From DASUCS01 sp041166745 (GTDB taxonomy: Bacteria > Actinomycetota > Acidimicrobiia > Acidimicrobiales > JACDCH01), in NCBI GenBank assembly GCA_041166745.1, contig JBEEGH010000017.1:1-30716 (forward strand): a stretch of DNA of 30,716 nt. Reading direction: 5' to 3'. A program made the translations under genes and the position numbers. Of the stretch, positions 15,487 through 22,641 are shown piece after piece. Positions within the stretch are counted from its first letter, which is position 1; every line of letters starts with the position of its first letter. The notes under the pieces are model-generated. The model made no database searches, had not been told where the DNA came from, and saw only the letters and a list, made by a program, of their open reading frames with translations.

Positions 15487-16056
15487 ATGAGCGACGCGCC
15501 GCAAGGCCCCGGTTGGTGGCAGGCATCGGACGGCAAGTGGTATCCGCCGCAGACGCAGCCCGACGCGCCGACGGGCCAGCCTCCGTACGGGTATCAGCAG
15601 CAGGGGTACGGCTACTCCTACGGCCCGACGTACACCTACTCCGGCTTCTGGCGCCGAGTCGCAGCCGCGATACTCGATGGGCTCATCCTCAGCGTTCCCA
15701 CCGGCATCATCGGCGCGATCGCCGGCGCGGATCAGTTCAACGGCGGGGTGAGCTACGGCTACGCGCCGGGCGTCAGCGCCGCGCTGAACCTGCTCAACAC
15801 GATCATCGGCGTGGCCTACTACGCGGTATTGGAAGGCACACGCGGCCAGACCCTCGGCAAGATGGCGCTCGGGATCAAAGTCGTCGACGCCGACACCGGC
15901 GGATTCATCGGTGTTCCCCGCGGTATCGGCCGGTACTTCGCGCGGATTCTCTCCGCCATCGTTCTGGGTCTCGGGTATCTGTGGATGCTGTGGGACGGAC
16001 GCAAGCAGTGCTGGCACGACAAGCTCGTTCGGTCCGTCGTCGTTCGCACCTCGTGA
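15487..16056 (+). CDS. RDD family membrane protein
   Basis: 189 residues, with a GGAAGGA ribosome site 5 bases before ATG 15487. The cytosolic N-terminus has the GPGWWQASDGKWYPP element seen in actinobacterial DUF2510-like segments, then a Tyr/Gln/Gly/Pro-rich linker (about 25-50). The RDD domain follows with FWRRVAAAILDGLIL (Arg and Asp of the name), two hydrophobic helices, the RGQTLGKMALGIKVVD element and RYFARILSAIVLGLGYLWMLWD, closing with KQCWHDKLVRSVVV. RDD proteins have been linked to sodium/osmotic tolerance in some species, but the function is not settled. It converges on the next gene with 7 bases between them. Confidence 0.9.
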   Translation: MSDAPQGPGWWQASDGKWYPPQTQPDAPTGQPPYGYQQQGYGYSYGPTYTYSGFWRRVAAAILDGLILSVPTGIIGAIAGADQFNGGVSYGYAPGVSAALNLLNTIIGVAYYAVLEGTRGQTLGKMALGIKVVDADTGGFIGVPRGIGRYFARILSAIVLGLGYLWMLWDGRKQCWHDKLVRSVVVRTS

Positions 16057-16063
16057 GCCTGAG

Positions 16064-16537
16064 TTACGCCCGCGATTGACCGCGGCGTCGCGCGAGGTGC
16101 GCGTGGGCCTTGGCCGCGCCCCAGAGGAGACCGGACTCGTGGAGCGCAAGATCGACGTCCGCGAACGATGCCGGCGTCAGCGCGTAGATGTCGTCGGGAA
16201 ACGTGCGTTCCTGGAACGCATCCCTGACCACCGGCGGCACCCCCGCGTCGCGGAGCACCTCGGTCGGATAGGACACTGCTCGGCGAACGAGCGCCAGCGG
16301 ATTGACTCGCTGTTCATCCACGTCGAGGGCGAGCAGCTCACGCACCGCCGACCCGACCGCGATTCGAGCTTGATCGCCGGCCCGGCGAGCGGCGTCCGCG
16401 AGCTCAGGAGGAGCCTCACGATCCGTCCAGTCCCGCCACCGACCTTCGATCGCTCTCACCACCCACTGCGCGAGCGTGGCCTCGATGGCGTCGGCCAACG
16501 CTCGGCCGTGCTCCATGAGGTTGGCGTCGGCCTCCAT
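16064..16537 (-). CDS. Hypothetical protein, helical
   Basis: 157 residues from ATG 16537 (a GTG one codon earlier is an alternative). Mostly helical: MEHGRALADAIEATLAQWVVRAIEGRW, an acidic-basic middle (PPELADAARRAGDQARIAVGSAV) and a C-terminal segment with FPDDIYALTPASFADVDLALHESGLLWG, ending in a basic tail. A longer upstream frame exists but is antisense to the DUF427 gene and shows no protein-like signal. The start is 18 bases from the divergent DUF427 start. No domain is recognised; it may be an actinobacterial conserved protein of unknown role. Confidence 0.65.
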   Translation of the reverse strand: MEADANLMEHGRALADAIEATLAQWVVRAIEGRWRDWTDREAPPELADAARRAGDQARIAVGSAVRELLALDVDEQRVNPLALVRRAVSYPTEVLRDAGVPPVVRDAFQERTFPDDIYALTPASFADVDLALHESGLLWGAAKAHAHLARRRGQSRA

Positions 16538-16555
16538 CACGGCAATGCTGCCACC

Positions 16556-17047
16556 ATGCCCGAGCGCATCCAGCCAGCCGCCGGCCAGGAGTCGGTGTGG
16601 GACTACCCGCGCCCTCCTGCCCTCGAGCCGACGGCAAGCCTGCTGCGCGTCGACTTCCGTGGCATCACGATCGCCGAGACGACGCGCGGCTATCGGGTGC
16701 TCGAGACAAGCCAGCCGCCTGCGTACTACTTCCCGCCCGACGACGTCGCGATGAGCCATCTCGTGGCCACAACGCATCGCACCTTCTGCGAGTGGAAGGG
16801 CCAGGCGCACTACTACACGGTGGTCGTCGATGGCGATGAAGCGATCGACGCGGTCTGGTCCTACAGCAGCCCGATCGACCGGTTCAGTTCGATCAAGGGC
16901 TACCTCGCGTTCTATCCGCAACGCATGGACGCGTGCTACGTCGACGAGGAGCAAGTGCAGGCCAACGAAGGCGGGTTCTACGGAGGCTGGATCACGTCGC
17001 GGATCGTCGGGCCGTTCAAGGGAGGCGCCGGGAGCGCCGGCTGGTGA
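16556..17047 (+). CDS. DUF427 domain-containing protein
   Basis: 163 residues from ATG 16556. It carries the DUF427 core: SVWDYPRPPALEP (13-25), FRGITIAETTRGYRVLETSQPPAYYFPPDDV (34-64, in two strands) and HRTFCEWKGQAHYYTV (74-89), then AVWSYSSPI and IKGYLAFYPQRMD. DUF427 is a small beta-barrel fold common in actinobacteria and fungi with no firmly known activity. The GGWITSRIVGPFKG element near the end is also typical of the family in actinobacteria. Its stop overlaps the GTG of the next gene (GTGA). Confidence 0.88.
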   Translation: MPERIQPAAGQESVWDYPRPPALEPTASLLRVDFRGITIAETTRGYRVLETSQPPAYYFPPDDVAMSHLVATTHRTFCEWKGQAHYYTVVVDGDEAIDAVWSYSSPIDRFSSIKGYLAFYPQRMDACYVDEEQVQANEGGFYGGWITSRIVGPFKGGAGSAGW

Positions 17048-17328
17048 GAATCCTCGTCCAGTCAGTGTTCGAAGGAATCGTGTACCAGTGCAATGCGCTC
17101 GACGTCTCGCATCCGTGCCGGCCGACGTTGGAGGTGGATGCCCTGCTCCGTCCGGGCGACGCGGATGCGGAGGCGGGGCCATTGCTGCTCCCGGTGGCGG
17201 ACTACATCCGCATGCTCGGGCTCGAGACGGCACGACCCTGCCTCGAAGAACTCGCAGCGAAGGGCCGCCTGGTGCAACGCCTCGATGTCGACCACATCTC
17301 GTTCCCCACCTGGAGGCCACACGAGTGA
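17044..17328 (+). CDS. Small hypothetical protein
   Basis: 94 residues from GTG 17044, overlapping the DUF427 stop as GTGA and ending in a second GTGA with the next gene. Two Cys-containing strands (GIVYQCNALDVSHPC) open it, followed by ADAEAGPLLLPVADYIRMLGLETARPCLEELAAKGRLVQ, here in pieces a loop and two helices, and a C-terminal strand. No known family is recognised. The double coupling is the main evidence that it is translated. Confidence 0.55.
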   Translation: MRILVQSVFEGIVYQCNALDVSHPCRPTLEVDALLRPGDADAEAGPLLLPVADYIRMLGLETARPCLEELAAKGRLVQRLDVDHISFPTWRPHE

Positions 17329-17849
17329 AGCGCCCGCTCACCGCGCTCACGATCGCGACCGCCCTCGCGCTGTCGGGCTGCAGCGACCCGTCTGCCCCGA
17401 GAACGAGCACCGCGACGTCGTTCACCGAAGGAACCTGCTCGGCCATCTCCGAGTGGGGCGGCCGCATGGTCGATGCCGCCAATGCATTCACCGACGACAC
17501 GGCTCATCTGAGCGACGCCGGTCGGCGGGCGCGCTACCTGTTCGCATTCGATGAGCAGGCGCGCATCACCGACGACCTGCGAAAAGAGCTGGAGACAACA
17601 ACGCCAACAGGCGACGCCGAAGCCGAGCCGATACGCGCGCAGTTGCTTGATGCGCTCGACGACGTCACGACGAACATCCACGACCAGAAGGCCGACGCCG
17701 CCGAACACGTCAACTTCCATTTCATCGGCCCCAGACCCGACCGGCTGTTCTCCGGCACGGAGAAGAGCTTGTCGCTCGTACTCAAGCCGCTCGACGAGAT
17801 CTCCCGCGAGAGCCAAATCGATGCATTGGGGGGCTCGTGCGGCCGCTGA
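17325..17849 (+). CDS. Putative lipoprotein
   Basis: 174 residues from GTG 17325 (GTGA overlap). The N-terminus MKRPLTALTIATALALSGC has a basic start, a hydrophobic core and a lipobox ending at Cys19, so it is probably lipid-anchored on the outer face of the membrane. The rest is helical and acidic: TCSAISEWGGRMVDAANAF, RRARYLFAFDEQARITDDL, then a C-terminal EKSLSLVLKPLDEISRESQ. One further Cys pair (38, 172) could form a disulfide. No family is recognised. Its 3' end overlaps the DUF6687-like gene by 13 bases. Confidence 0.75.
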   Translation: MKRPLTALTIATALALSGCSDPSAPRTSTATSFTEGTCSAISEWGGRMVDAANAFTDDTAHLSDAGRRARYLFAFDEQARITDDLRKELETTTPTGDAEAEPIRAQLLDALDDVTTNIHDQKADAAEHVNFHFIGPRPDRLFSGTEKSLSLVLKPLDEISRESQIDALGGSCGR

Positions 17850-18853
17850 GGTTCGTCCCCTACGAGGAGTTGATCGGCGAGCCGAACCTCATCGTCGACG
17901 GCGCCGGGACCGTCAACACCCAACTCACGTTGTCGCATTGGCCAGGCAGCACCGTCCCAGAGCCGCTCCGCGCCGATCTCTCCGCCGAGATCGTGATCCG
18001 ATACCTCGAGCAACCCGATCAGCACGTCGACGTCGAACTCGTGTCCAACAATCATTTCGACGAAGACGGTCTCCTCGGTGTCTTCGCCTTGATCGACCCC
18101 GACGCCGCGCTCGCCCAGAAAGAGGTCGTCGTCGATGTCGCTCGAGCCGGCGACTTCGGAAGAAGCCACACCCGGCGTGCCGCGCGTGTTGCTTTCGCCA
18201 TCAGCGCGCTCGTGGATCCGCAGGTGTCGCCGCTCGGCCCCGCGATGTTCGAGGGCGAGTACCCCGCGGTAGCCGCCCGGCTGTACCGCGAGCTCCTGCC
18301 AAGGGTCGCCGAACTGCTCACCGACACCGACCGTTTTCGTGAACTGTGGGCGGACGAGGACGCGCACCTCTCCGAAAGCGAACGCATCCTCGACGAAGGT
18401 GGAGCCACGATCGTGGAACACCCGGAGCTCGACCTCGCGATCGTGACAGTGCCGTCACTCTTGCGCGACCGGATCGTTCACCGCTTCACCCAGCAGCGGC
18501 ACGCCGGTCTGCACCCGATGGCGGTGCACAACCGAACGGACATGACTCGCATCGCCTATGTCGGCGAGGGTCGGTATGAGGTGCAGTTGCGCTATGAGAC
18601 CTGGGTGCAACTCGTGTCGCGGCGGCCATTGCCACGACCCGAGCTCGCGCCGTTCGCAACGAGACTCAACGACCTCGAGTCGGGAGGCGGCGAATGGCAC
18701 TTCGACGGCGCCGCCGGCATCACCCCACGGCTCGGGATTCGGGGCGCCGAGGAGAGCAACCTCGCACCACACCAGTTCATTGACGAGCTGTTGGCATTTC
18801 TTCCGGGCGCGGCGCCCGCGTGGGATCCGTGGGCGCCACGAGCGCCGAGTTGA
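17837..18853 (+). CDS. DUF6687-like conserved protein
   Basis: 338 residues from GTG 17837. The beginning LRFVPYEELIGEPNLIVDGAG and TQLTLSHWPGSTVPEPLRADLSAEIVIRYLEQ, each a conserved run, agree with my memory of the actinobacterial DUF6687 family; SNNHFDEDGLLGVFALIDP (51-80 region) and a later VGEGRYEVQLRYETWVQL are also typical. The NHFDEDG segment resembles the Asp/His-rich loop of DHH-type phosphoesterases, which could mean metal binding, but this is inference. No signal peptide is seen. It is the last of four overlapping + genes and overlaps the convergent larE 3' end by 77 bases. Confidence 0.7.
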   Translation: MRPLRFVPYEELIGEPNLIVDGAGTVNTQLTLSHWPGSTVPEPLRADLSAEIVIRYLEQPDQHVDVELVSNNHFDEDGLLGVFALIDPDAALAQKEVVVDVARAGDFGRSHTRRAARVAFAISALVDPQVSPLGPAMFEGEYPAVAARLYRELLPRVAELLTDTDRFRELWADEDAHLSESERILDEGGATIVEHPELDLAIVTVPSLLRDRIVHRFTQQRHAGLHPMAVHNRTDMTRIAYVGEGRYEVQLRYETWVQLVSRRPLPRPELAPFATRLNDLESGGGEWHFDGAAGITPRLGIRGAEESNLAPHQFIDELLAFLPGAAPAWDPWAPRAPS

Positions 18854-19625
18854 GGTTGCCGGAGCGCAGACCTTCGAGGTCGAGCGTCACGTAGGCGTAG
18901 CCCGCTGCGCGCACGGCGCGGACAACCTGGTCACGCGCCGCCAGGACACGGTCGAGGTCGTGCACGGGCACTTCCAGCCGGGCGGTGTCCTCATAATGCC
19001 GCACTCGCAACTCGCGGAAACCGAGCGCGTGCAGTGCTCGCTCGGCGCGCTCGATCCGCCCGAGTACCGCGACCGTGACCGTGGTGCCGTACGGAACCCG
19101 CGAGGCCAGGCACGCGGCGGCGGGCTTGTCCCACGTCCGCAGTCCCAACCGTTGCGACCACTCGCGGACGTCGGCCTTGGTGAACTGGGCGTCGACGAGC
19201 GGGAAGACCGCGCCGCGCTCCGCGGCCGCTCGTTGCCCCGGGCGATGGTCGCCGAGATCGTCGAGATTCACCCCGAGCGCGACGGCCGCCCCGGACTCGG
19301 CGGCGATCGGCGCCAACGCGTCCATGAGCGACGACTTGCACCAGTAGCAGCGGTCGCCATCGTTGGTTTGGTACGCGTCGTTGTCGAGCTCGCCAGTCGC
19401 CACCTCGACCGAGCGCAGGCCCCACTCCTTCGCCAGCGCGCGGCAGTCAGCCAACTCGTCGCCGGCCAGTGATGGCGACACCGCCGTTGCGACCACGACG
19501 CGCTCCGCGCCGAGAGTGTCGTTCGCGACCCACGCGAGGAACGCCGAATCCGCGCCGCCGCTGAACGCAACGATCACGTCGCCGAGCTCGCTCAGTCGCA
19601 GACGCAAGGCGTCGAGCTCAGGCAT
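18777..19625 (-). CDS. larE: LarE-like ATP-dependent sacrificial sulfur transferase
   Basis: 282 residues from ATG 19625. The PP-loop ATP motif is SGGADS (22-27), followed by DRCYWCKSSLMD and KPAAACLASRVPYG, the two conserved Cys elements of LarE proteins, and a C-terminal RHYEDTARLEVP strand plus DLEGLRSGNLN. LarE inserts sulfur into the pyridinium dithioate precursor of the nickel-pincer cofactor, in some species sacrificing its own Cys. larB and larC are not in the window. The C-terminus runs about 25 residues past the family's usual GNLN ending. The start overlaps the AlaX-like stop by 8 bases, suggesting coupled expression. Confidence 0.88.
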   Translation of the reverse strand: MPELDALRLRLSELGDVIVAFSGGADSAFLAWVANDTLGAERVVVATAVSPSLAGDELADCRALAKEWGLRSVEVATGELDNDAYQTNDGDRCYWCKSSLMDALAPIAAESGAAVALGVNLDDLGDHRPGQRAAAERGAVFPLVDAQFTKADVREWSQRLGLRTWDKPAAACLASRVPYGTTVTVAVLGRIERAERALHALGFRELRVRHYEDTARLEVPVHDLDRVLAARDQVVRAVRAAGYAYVTLDLEGLRSGNLNSALVAPTDPTRAPRPEEMPTARQ

Positions 19626-20343
19626 CGATGATCTCGAGACGGATGCGCTTGTTGCCTTTGCCCTTCGACTCGGTCTTGAGCACGCGTACTCGTCCGACCT
19701 CGTCCGTCGTGTGCACATGCGTTCCGCCATCAGCCTGCTTGTCGAGCCCAACGATGTCGACGACCCGAATCTCCTTCACCGACTCGGGGATCATGTTGAC
19801 CTTCGTGCGGATCAGATCTTCGTCCTCGACCGCGGTCTCTCGTGGAAGGAAGGACACCTCGATCGGACGGGCGGCGGCCAACTCGACGTTGACCAGCTCC
19901 TCGACCTGCGCCCCGAAGCCCTCCGGGAGCGGATCGAACTCGAAGTCCATCCGTGCACTGAGCGGCTCCATGTTTCCGCCAGTGACGGCGGTTCCCCATT
20001 CGTTCCAGATCACGCCGCAGAGCACGTGCAAGGCGGTGTGCGTGCGCATCAGCGCATGCCGGCGCTCCCAGTCCAACTCCCCCTGGACCACCATGCCGAC
20101 GGCGGGGCCGGCGCCGTCGAGCGTGTGCCAGACGAGGCCGCCCTCTTTGTGCACATCGACCACTCCGGCGGAGGCATCCCCCCAGATGAGCTGGCCCGTG
20201 TCATGCGGCTGGCCACCGCCGGTGGGGTAGAAGATCGTCCGATCCAGAGCGACGCGGTCGCCGTCGACCGCCAGCACCGTGGCGCCGTCGGCACGGAGGT
20301 ACGCATCGCGCAGGTAGACCAGCTCCGTTTCCACTTTCGCCAT
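19618..20343 (-). CDS. AlaX-type alanyl-tRNA editing protein
   Basis: 241 residues from ATG 20343. The AlaRS-II-like domain shows TIFYPTGGGQPHDTGQL (37-52), zinc ligands H102-TALH106 in RTHTALHVL, an EVSFLPRETA turn and the GGTHVHTTDEVG element. The family hydrolyses Ser or Gly wrongly attached to tRNA-Ala, acting in trans to AlaRS. The usual Cys before GGTH is Asp here, as in the ADGGTHV subclass. It is too short to be an AlaRS and has no aminoacylation domain. A longer frame upstream would run into the divergent binding-protein gene and is rejected. It is upstream of and coupled to larE. Confidence 0.88.
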   Translation of the reverse strand: MAKVETELVYLRDAYLRADGATVLAVDGDRVALDRTIFYPTGGGQPHDTGQLIWGDASAGVVDVHKEGGLVWHTLDGAGPAVGMVVQGELDWERRHALMRTHTALHVLCGVIWNEWGTAVTGGNMEPLSARMDFEFDPLPEGFGAQVEELVNVELAAARPIEVSFLPRETAVEDEDLIRTKVNMIPESVKEIRVVDIVGLDKQADGGTHVHTTDEVGRVRVLKTESKGKGNKRIRLEIIDA

Positions 20344-20408
20344 TCTGGCCTGCAGAACGCGCCCATGGACTCGGCCGTCTAGTCTCCCGAACCAATAGCC
20401 AGCTCTAT

Positions 20409-20413
20409 GGAGG
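20409..20413 (+). promoter_or_regulatory. Ribosome binding site of the ABC binding protein
   Basis: GGAGG lies 7 bases before the ATG at 20421. It confirms that translation begins at the lipoprotein signal, so the permuted order of the mature protein does not come from a wrong start. Confidence 0.7.
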
Positions 20414-20420
20414 ACACTGC

Positions 20421-21785
20421 ATGACCAGAACACGAGGGCGGCACCTGCGCATCGCCGCGGTGCTCATCGGCCTCACCCTGCTCGCCGCCGCTTGCGGCAG
20501 CGACAGCAAGAAGGCTGCCGGGACGGCCAGCTCATCGGGTGCTCCAGCGGCGCCGAAGGGCACCCCTGGTGCACTCGCCGGCATGAAGGGCACGACGCCG
20601 CTTGTCGACCTGGACGCCTCAGCGCCTGGGTTCAAGGCCCTGCTCGACGGCCAAGGCCTCGACCTCAAGGCGGTCTACAACTACGGGGCCGAGTCCTACG
20701 ACTCCGTCACCGTCATGGCGTTGGCAATCCAAATCGCGAAGAGCGACGGCATTGACTTCGCCAAGGAGATCAACGGCGTCACTCGCGGCGGCACCAAGTG
20801 CACGACGTTCAAGGACTGCAGCGCTCTGATCAAGGCCGGGACGACGGACATCGACTACGACGGCAAGTCCGGTCCTCTCGAGTTCTCGGGGAACGGCGAG
20901 CCGACGATCGCCAGCTATGGCATCCAGCAGTTCGTCGCTACCGACAAGATCGACGACGCACTCACCACCTACAAGATCGCAAAGGCGCCGACCGCCGCCG
21001 ATGTTGCCAATGTGCCCGTCGAGGGCACCCGCGCGGGCGACGGTGTCTTCAAGATCGGCACGCTCCTCCCCGAGACGGGCAATCTCTCCTTCCTCGGCCC
21101 ACCGGAGCGAGCGGGCGTGCGTCTCGCGGTGAAGGAGATCAACGATCAGGGCGGCGTGCTCGGCAAGCCCATCGAGGTCTCTGAAGGTGACTCCGGCGAC
21201 ACATCGACCGACATCGCGTCGAAGACCGTCGACCGCGAGCTCGGTGAGGGTGTCGACACGATCATCGGCGCCGCCTCGTCCGGTGTGACCCTCACCGTGA
21301 TCGACAAGGTCATCAACGCCGGCGTCACGATGTTCTCGCCCGCGGCCACCTCGAAGAAGCTCTCCACCTATCCGGACAAGGGCCTCTTCTTCCGTGACGC
21401 CCCCTCCGACATCCTGCAAGGTCAGGTGCTCGCGGACTTCACCGCCGCTGAAGGGGTGAACAACCTCGCCATCATCAACCGGAACGACGCCTACGGCACC
21501 GGCCTCACGGAGGATCTCACCAAGTCCTTCACGGGCTCGGGCGGCAAGGTCATCGCCACCATCACGTATGACCAGAATGCCCAGACGTTCGACGCTGAGG
21601 TTTCGAAGCTGAAGGATGCGGGTGCCGACGGCATCATCGTCATCGGCTTCGCCGAGTCGGCCCGGATCCTGGCGCTCATGGTGCAGAAGGGCATCGGCCC
21701 CTCCAGCGTCAAGGTGTATGGCTGCGACGGCAACATGGGCAACACGCTCGGCAAGGACTTCGAAGCCGGCACGATTTCGAAGTAG
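20421..21785 (+). CDS. Branched-chain amino acid-type ABC substrate-binding lipoprotein with apparently permuted domain order
   Basis: 454 residues. A lipoprotein signal ends at Cys25 (LTLLAAAC), followed by a Ser/Ala/Pro linker. Residues about 50-185 (GMKGTTPLVDL, YNYGAESYDSVTVMALA, the pair C127-TTFKD-C133, DIDYDGKSGPLEF) look like the C-terminal third of type I periplasmic binding proteins. Residues about 205-450 are the normal N-terminal two thirds (FKIGTLLPETGNLSFLGPPE, GAASSGVT, NDAYGTGL, GCDGNMGN), ending in AGTISK and TAG just where GMKGTTP usually follows. The expected order is thus reversed. It should capture amino acids or similar ligands for the LivHMGF system encoded convergently. 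Substrate unknown. A strong terminator follows. Confidence 0.9.
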   Translation: MTRTRGRHLRIAAVLIGLTLLAAACGSDSKKAAGTASSSGAPAAPKGTPGALAGMKGTTPLVDLDASAPGFKALLDGQGLDLKAVYNYGAESYDSVTVMALAIQIAKSDGIDFAKEINGVTRGGTKCTTFKDCSALIKAGTTDIDYDGKSGPLEFSGNGEPTIASYGIQQFVATDKIDDALTTYKIAKAPTAADVANVPVEGTRAGDGVFKIGTLLPETGNLSFLGPPERAGVRLAVKEINDQGGVLGKPIEVSEGDSGDTSTDIASKTVDRELGEGVDTIIGAASSGVTLTVIDKVINAGVTMFSPAATSKKLSTYPDKGLFFRDAPSDILQGQVLADFTAAEGVNNLAIINRNDAYGTGLTEDLTKSFTGSGGKVIATITYDQNAQTFDAEVSKLKDAGADGIIVIGFAESARILALMVQKGIGPSSVKVYGCDGNMGNTLGKDFEAGTISK

Positions 21786-21797
21786 CGCTCTTGCAAC

Positions 21798-21833
21798 GAG
21801 GGGGGCTGGTTCCTTCGGGAGCCAGCCCCCCTC
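21798..21833 (+). terminator. Strong UUCG-capped terminator hairpin
   Basis: A 16-bp stem (GAGGGGGGCTGG... pairing to CCAGCCCCCCTC, with one G-T pair) is capped by a C(TTCG)G tetraloop. It starts 12 bases after the stop of the binding-protein gene. There is no long T tract, as usual in GC-rich actinobacteria. Confidence 0.85.
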
Positions 21834-21859
21834 AGCGCGCTCCACCGCTGATGCGCGCT
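21834..21859. terminator. Second hairpin between binding protein and livF
   Basis: A 7-bp stem AGCGCGC/GCGCGCT with a 12-base loop lies just after the livF stop (minus strand) and abuts the UUCG hairpin. It probably helps end the livHMGF transcript; AGCGCGC recurs in the livF 3' end at 21864-21870 and could form an alternative pairing. Confidence 0.5.
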
Positions 21860-21861
21860 GT

Positions 21862-22641
21862 TCAGCGCGCCTTGGCCAGTGTTCCCAGGTACAGCTCCAC
21901 GACCTTCGGGTCGTTGAGCAGTTCGTCACCGGAACCGGTGTAGAGGTTCTTGCCCTGGTCGAGCACGAATCCTCGGTGGCAGATCTGTAGGCAGCGGCGC
22001 GCGTTCTGCTCGACCATGACGATCGAGACGCCGGCCTCGTTGATCTGACGGCAGCGAATGAACACTTCATCCTGATACGCCGGCGACAGGCCGGCGGACG
22101 GCTCGTCGAGCAGCAGTACGGACGGCTCCATCATCAGCGCCCGGCCCATTGCCACCATCTGGCGCTCGCCACCTGACAACGAACCCGCTCGCTGCCCGCG
22201 GCGTTGCCCGAGGAGCGGGAAGAGATCGCACACGAAGTCAAACCGCTCCTGGAACTTGTGGGGCTGCTGATACAGGCCCATCTCGAGATTCTCTTGCACG
22301 GTGAGGCGGGCGAACACGTTGTTGTTCTGCGGCACGTAGCCGAGTCCGAGTGACACCAACGCGTGCGCGCGCTTGCCGGTGATGTCCTCACCACGCAACA
22401 CGATGGACCCCGACGTGATCGGGATCAGCCCGAACAACGCCTTGAGGAACGTCGACTTGCCCGCACCATTGGGGCCGATGATGCCGACGAGCTCGCTGTC
22501 GAACAGCGTGAGGTTGCATCCATTGAGGATGTTGACCTCGGGCACATAACCGGCGATCACCTCCGTCGCAACGAGCAAGGGGCCTTCCCATTGGCCGGTC
22601 TCCACGAGCGTCACCTCGGCCGAATCCTCAGCTTCCGTCAT
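21862..22641 (-). CDS. livF: Branched-chain amino acid-type ABC transporter ATP-binding protein LivF
   Basis: 259 residues. Walker A GPNGAGKS at 56-63, Q-loop VPQNNNVF, signature SLSGGERQ, Walker B VLLLDEPSAGLSP and switch-loop His replaced by Gln within MVEQNA, as is usual in LivF. It lacks the long insert of LivG. It powers import together with LivG. It starts 14 bases inside livG, so it is translationally coupled, and it is the last gene of livHMGF. The N-terminal 25 residues are longer than in E. coli LivF and acidic. The class of substrate (branched-chain or other amino acids, urea, amides) cannot be fixed from the ATPase. Confidence 0.93.
   Translation of the reverse strand: MTEAEDSAEVTLVETGQWEGPLLVATEVIAGYVPEVNILNGCNLTLFDSELVGIIGPNGAGKSTFLKALFGLIPITSGSIVLRGEDITGKRAHALVSLGLGYVPQNNNVFARLTVQENLEMGLYQQPHKFQERFDFVCDLFPLLGQRRGQRAGSLSGGERQMVAMGRALMMEPSVLLLDEPSAGLSPAYQDEVFIRCRQINEAGVSIVMVEQNARRCLQICHRGFVLDQGKNLYTGSGDELLNDPKVVELYLGTLAKAR

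Noticed and set aside
16537..17500. Long upstream extension of the minus-strand gene at 16064
   Set aside because: It is antisense to the DUF427 gene and its neighbour, which have clear family motifs and coupled starts; the extension has only shadow-like Arg/Pro/Ala composition.
21786..21797. Read-through of the binding-protein stop as a source of the missing C-terminal block
   Set aside because: The stop is TAG, not TGA, and it is followed within 12 bases by a strong terminator, not by coding sequence.
20619..22070. 483-residue minus-strand frame across the binding-protein gene
   Set aside because: It runs through the binding protein, two terminator hairpins and livF, and shows no protein family signal; it is a high-GC antisense shadow.
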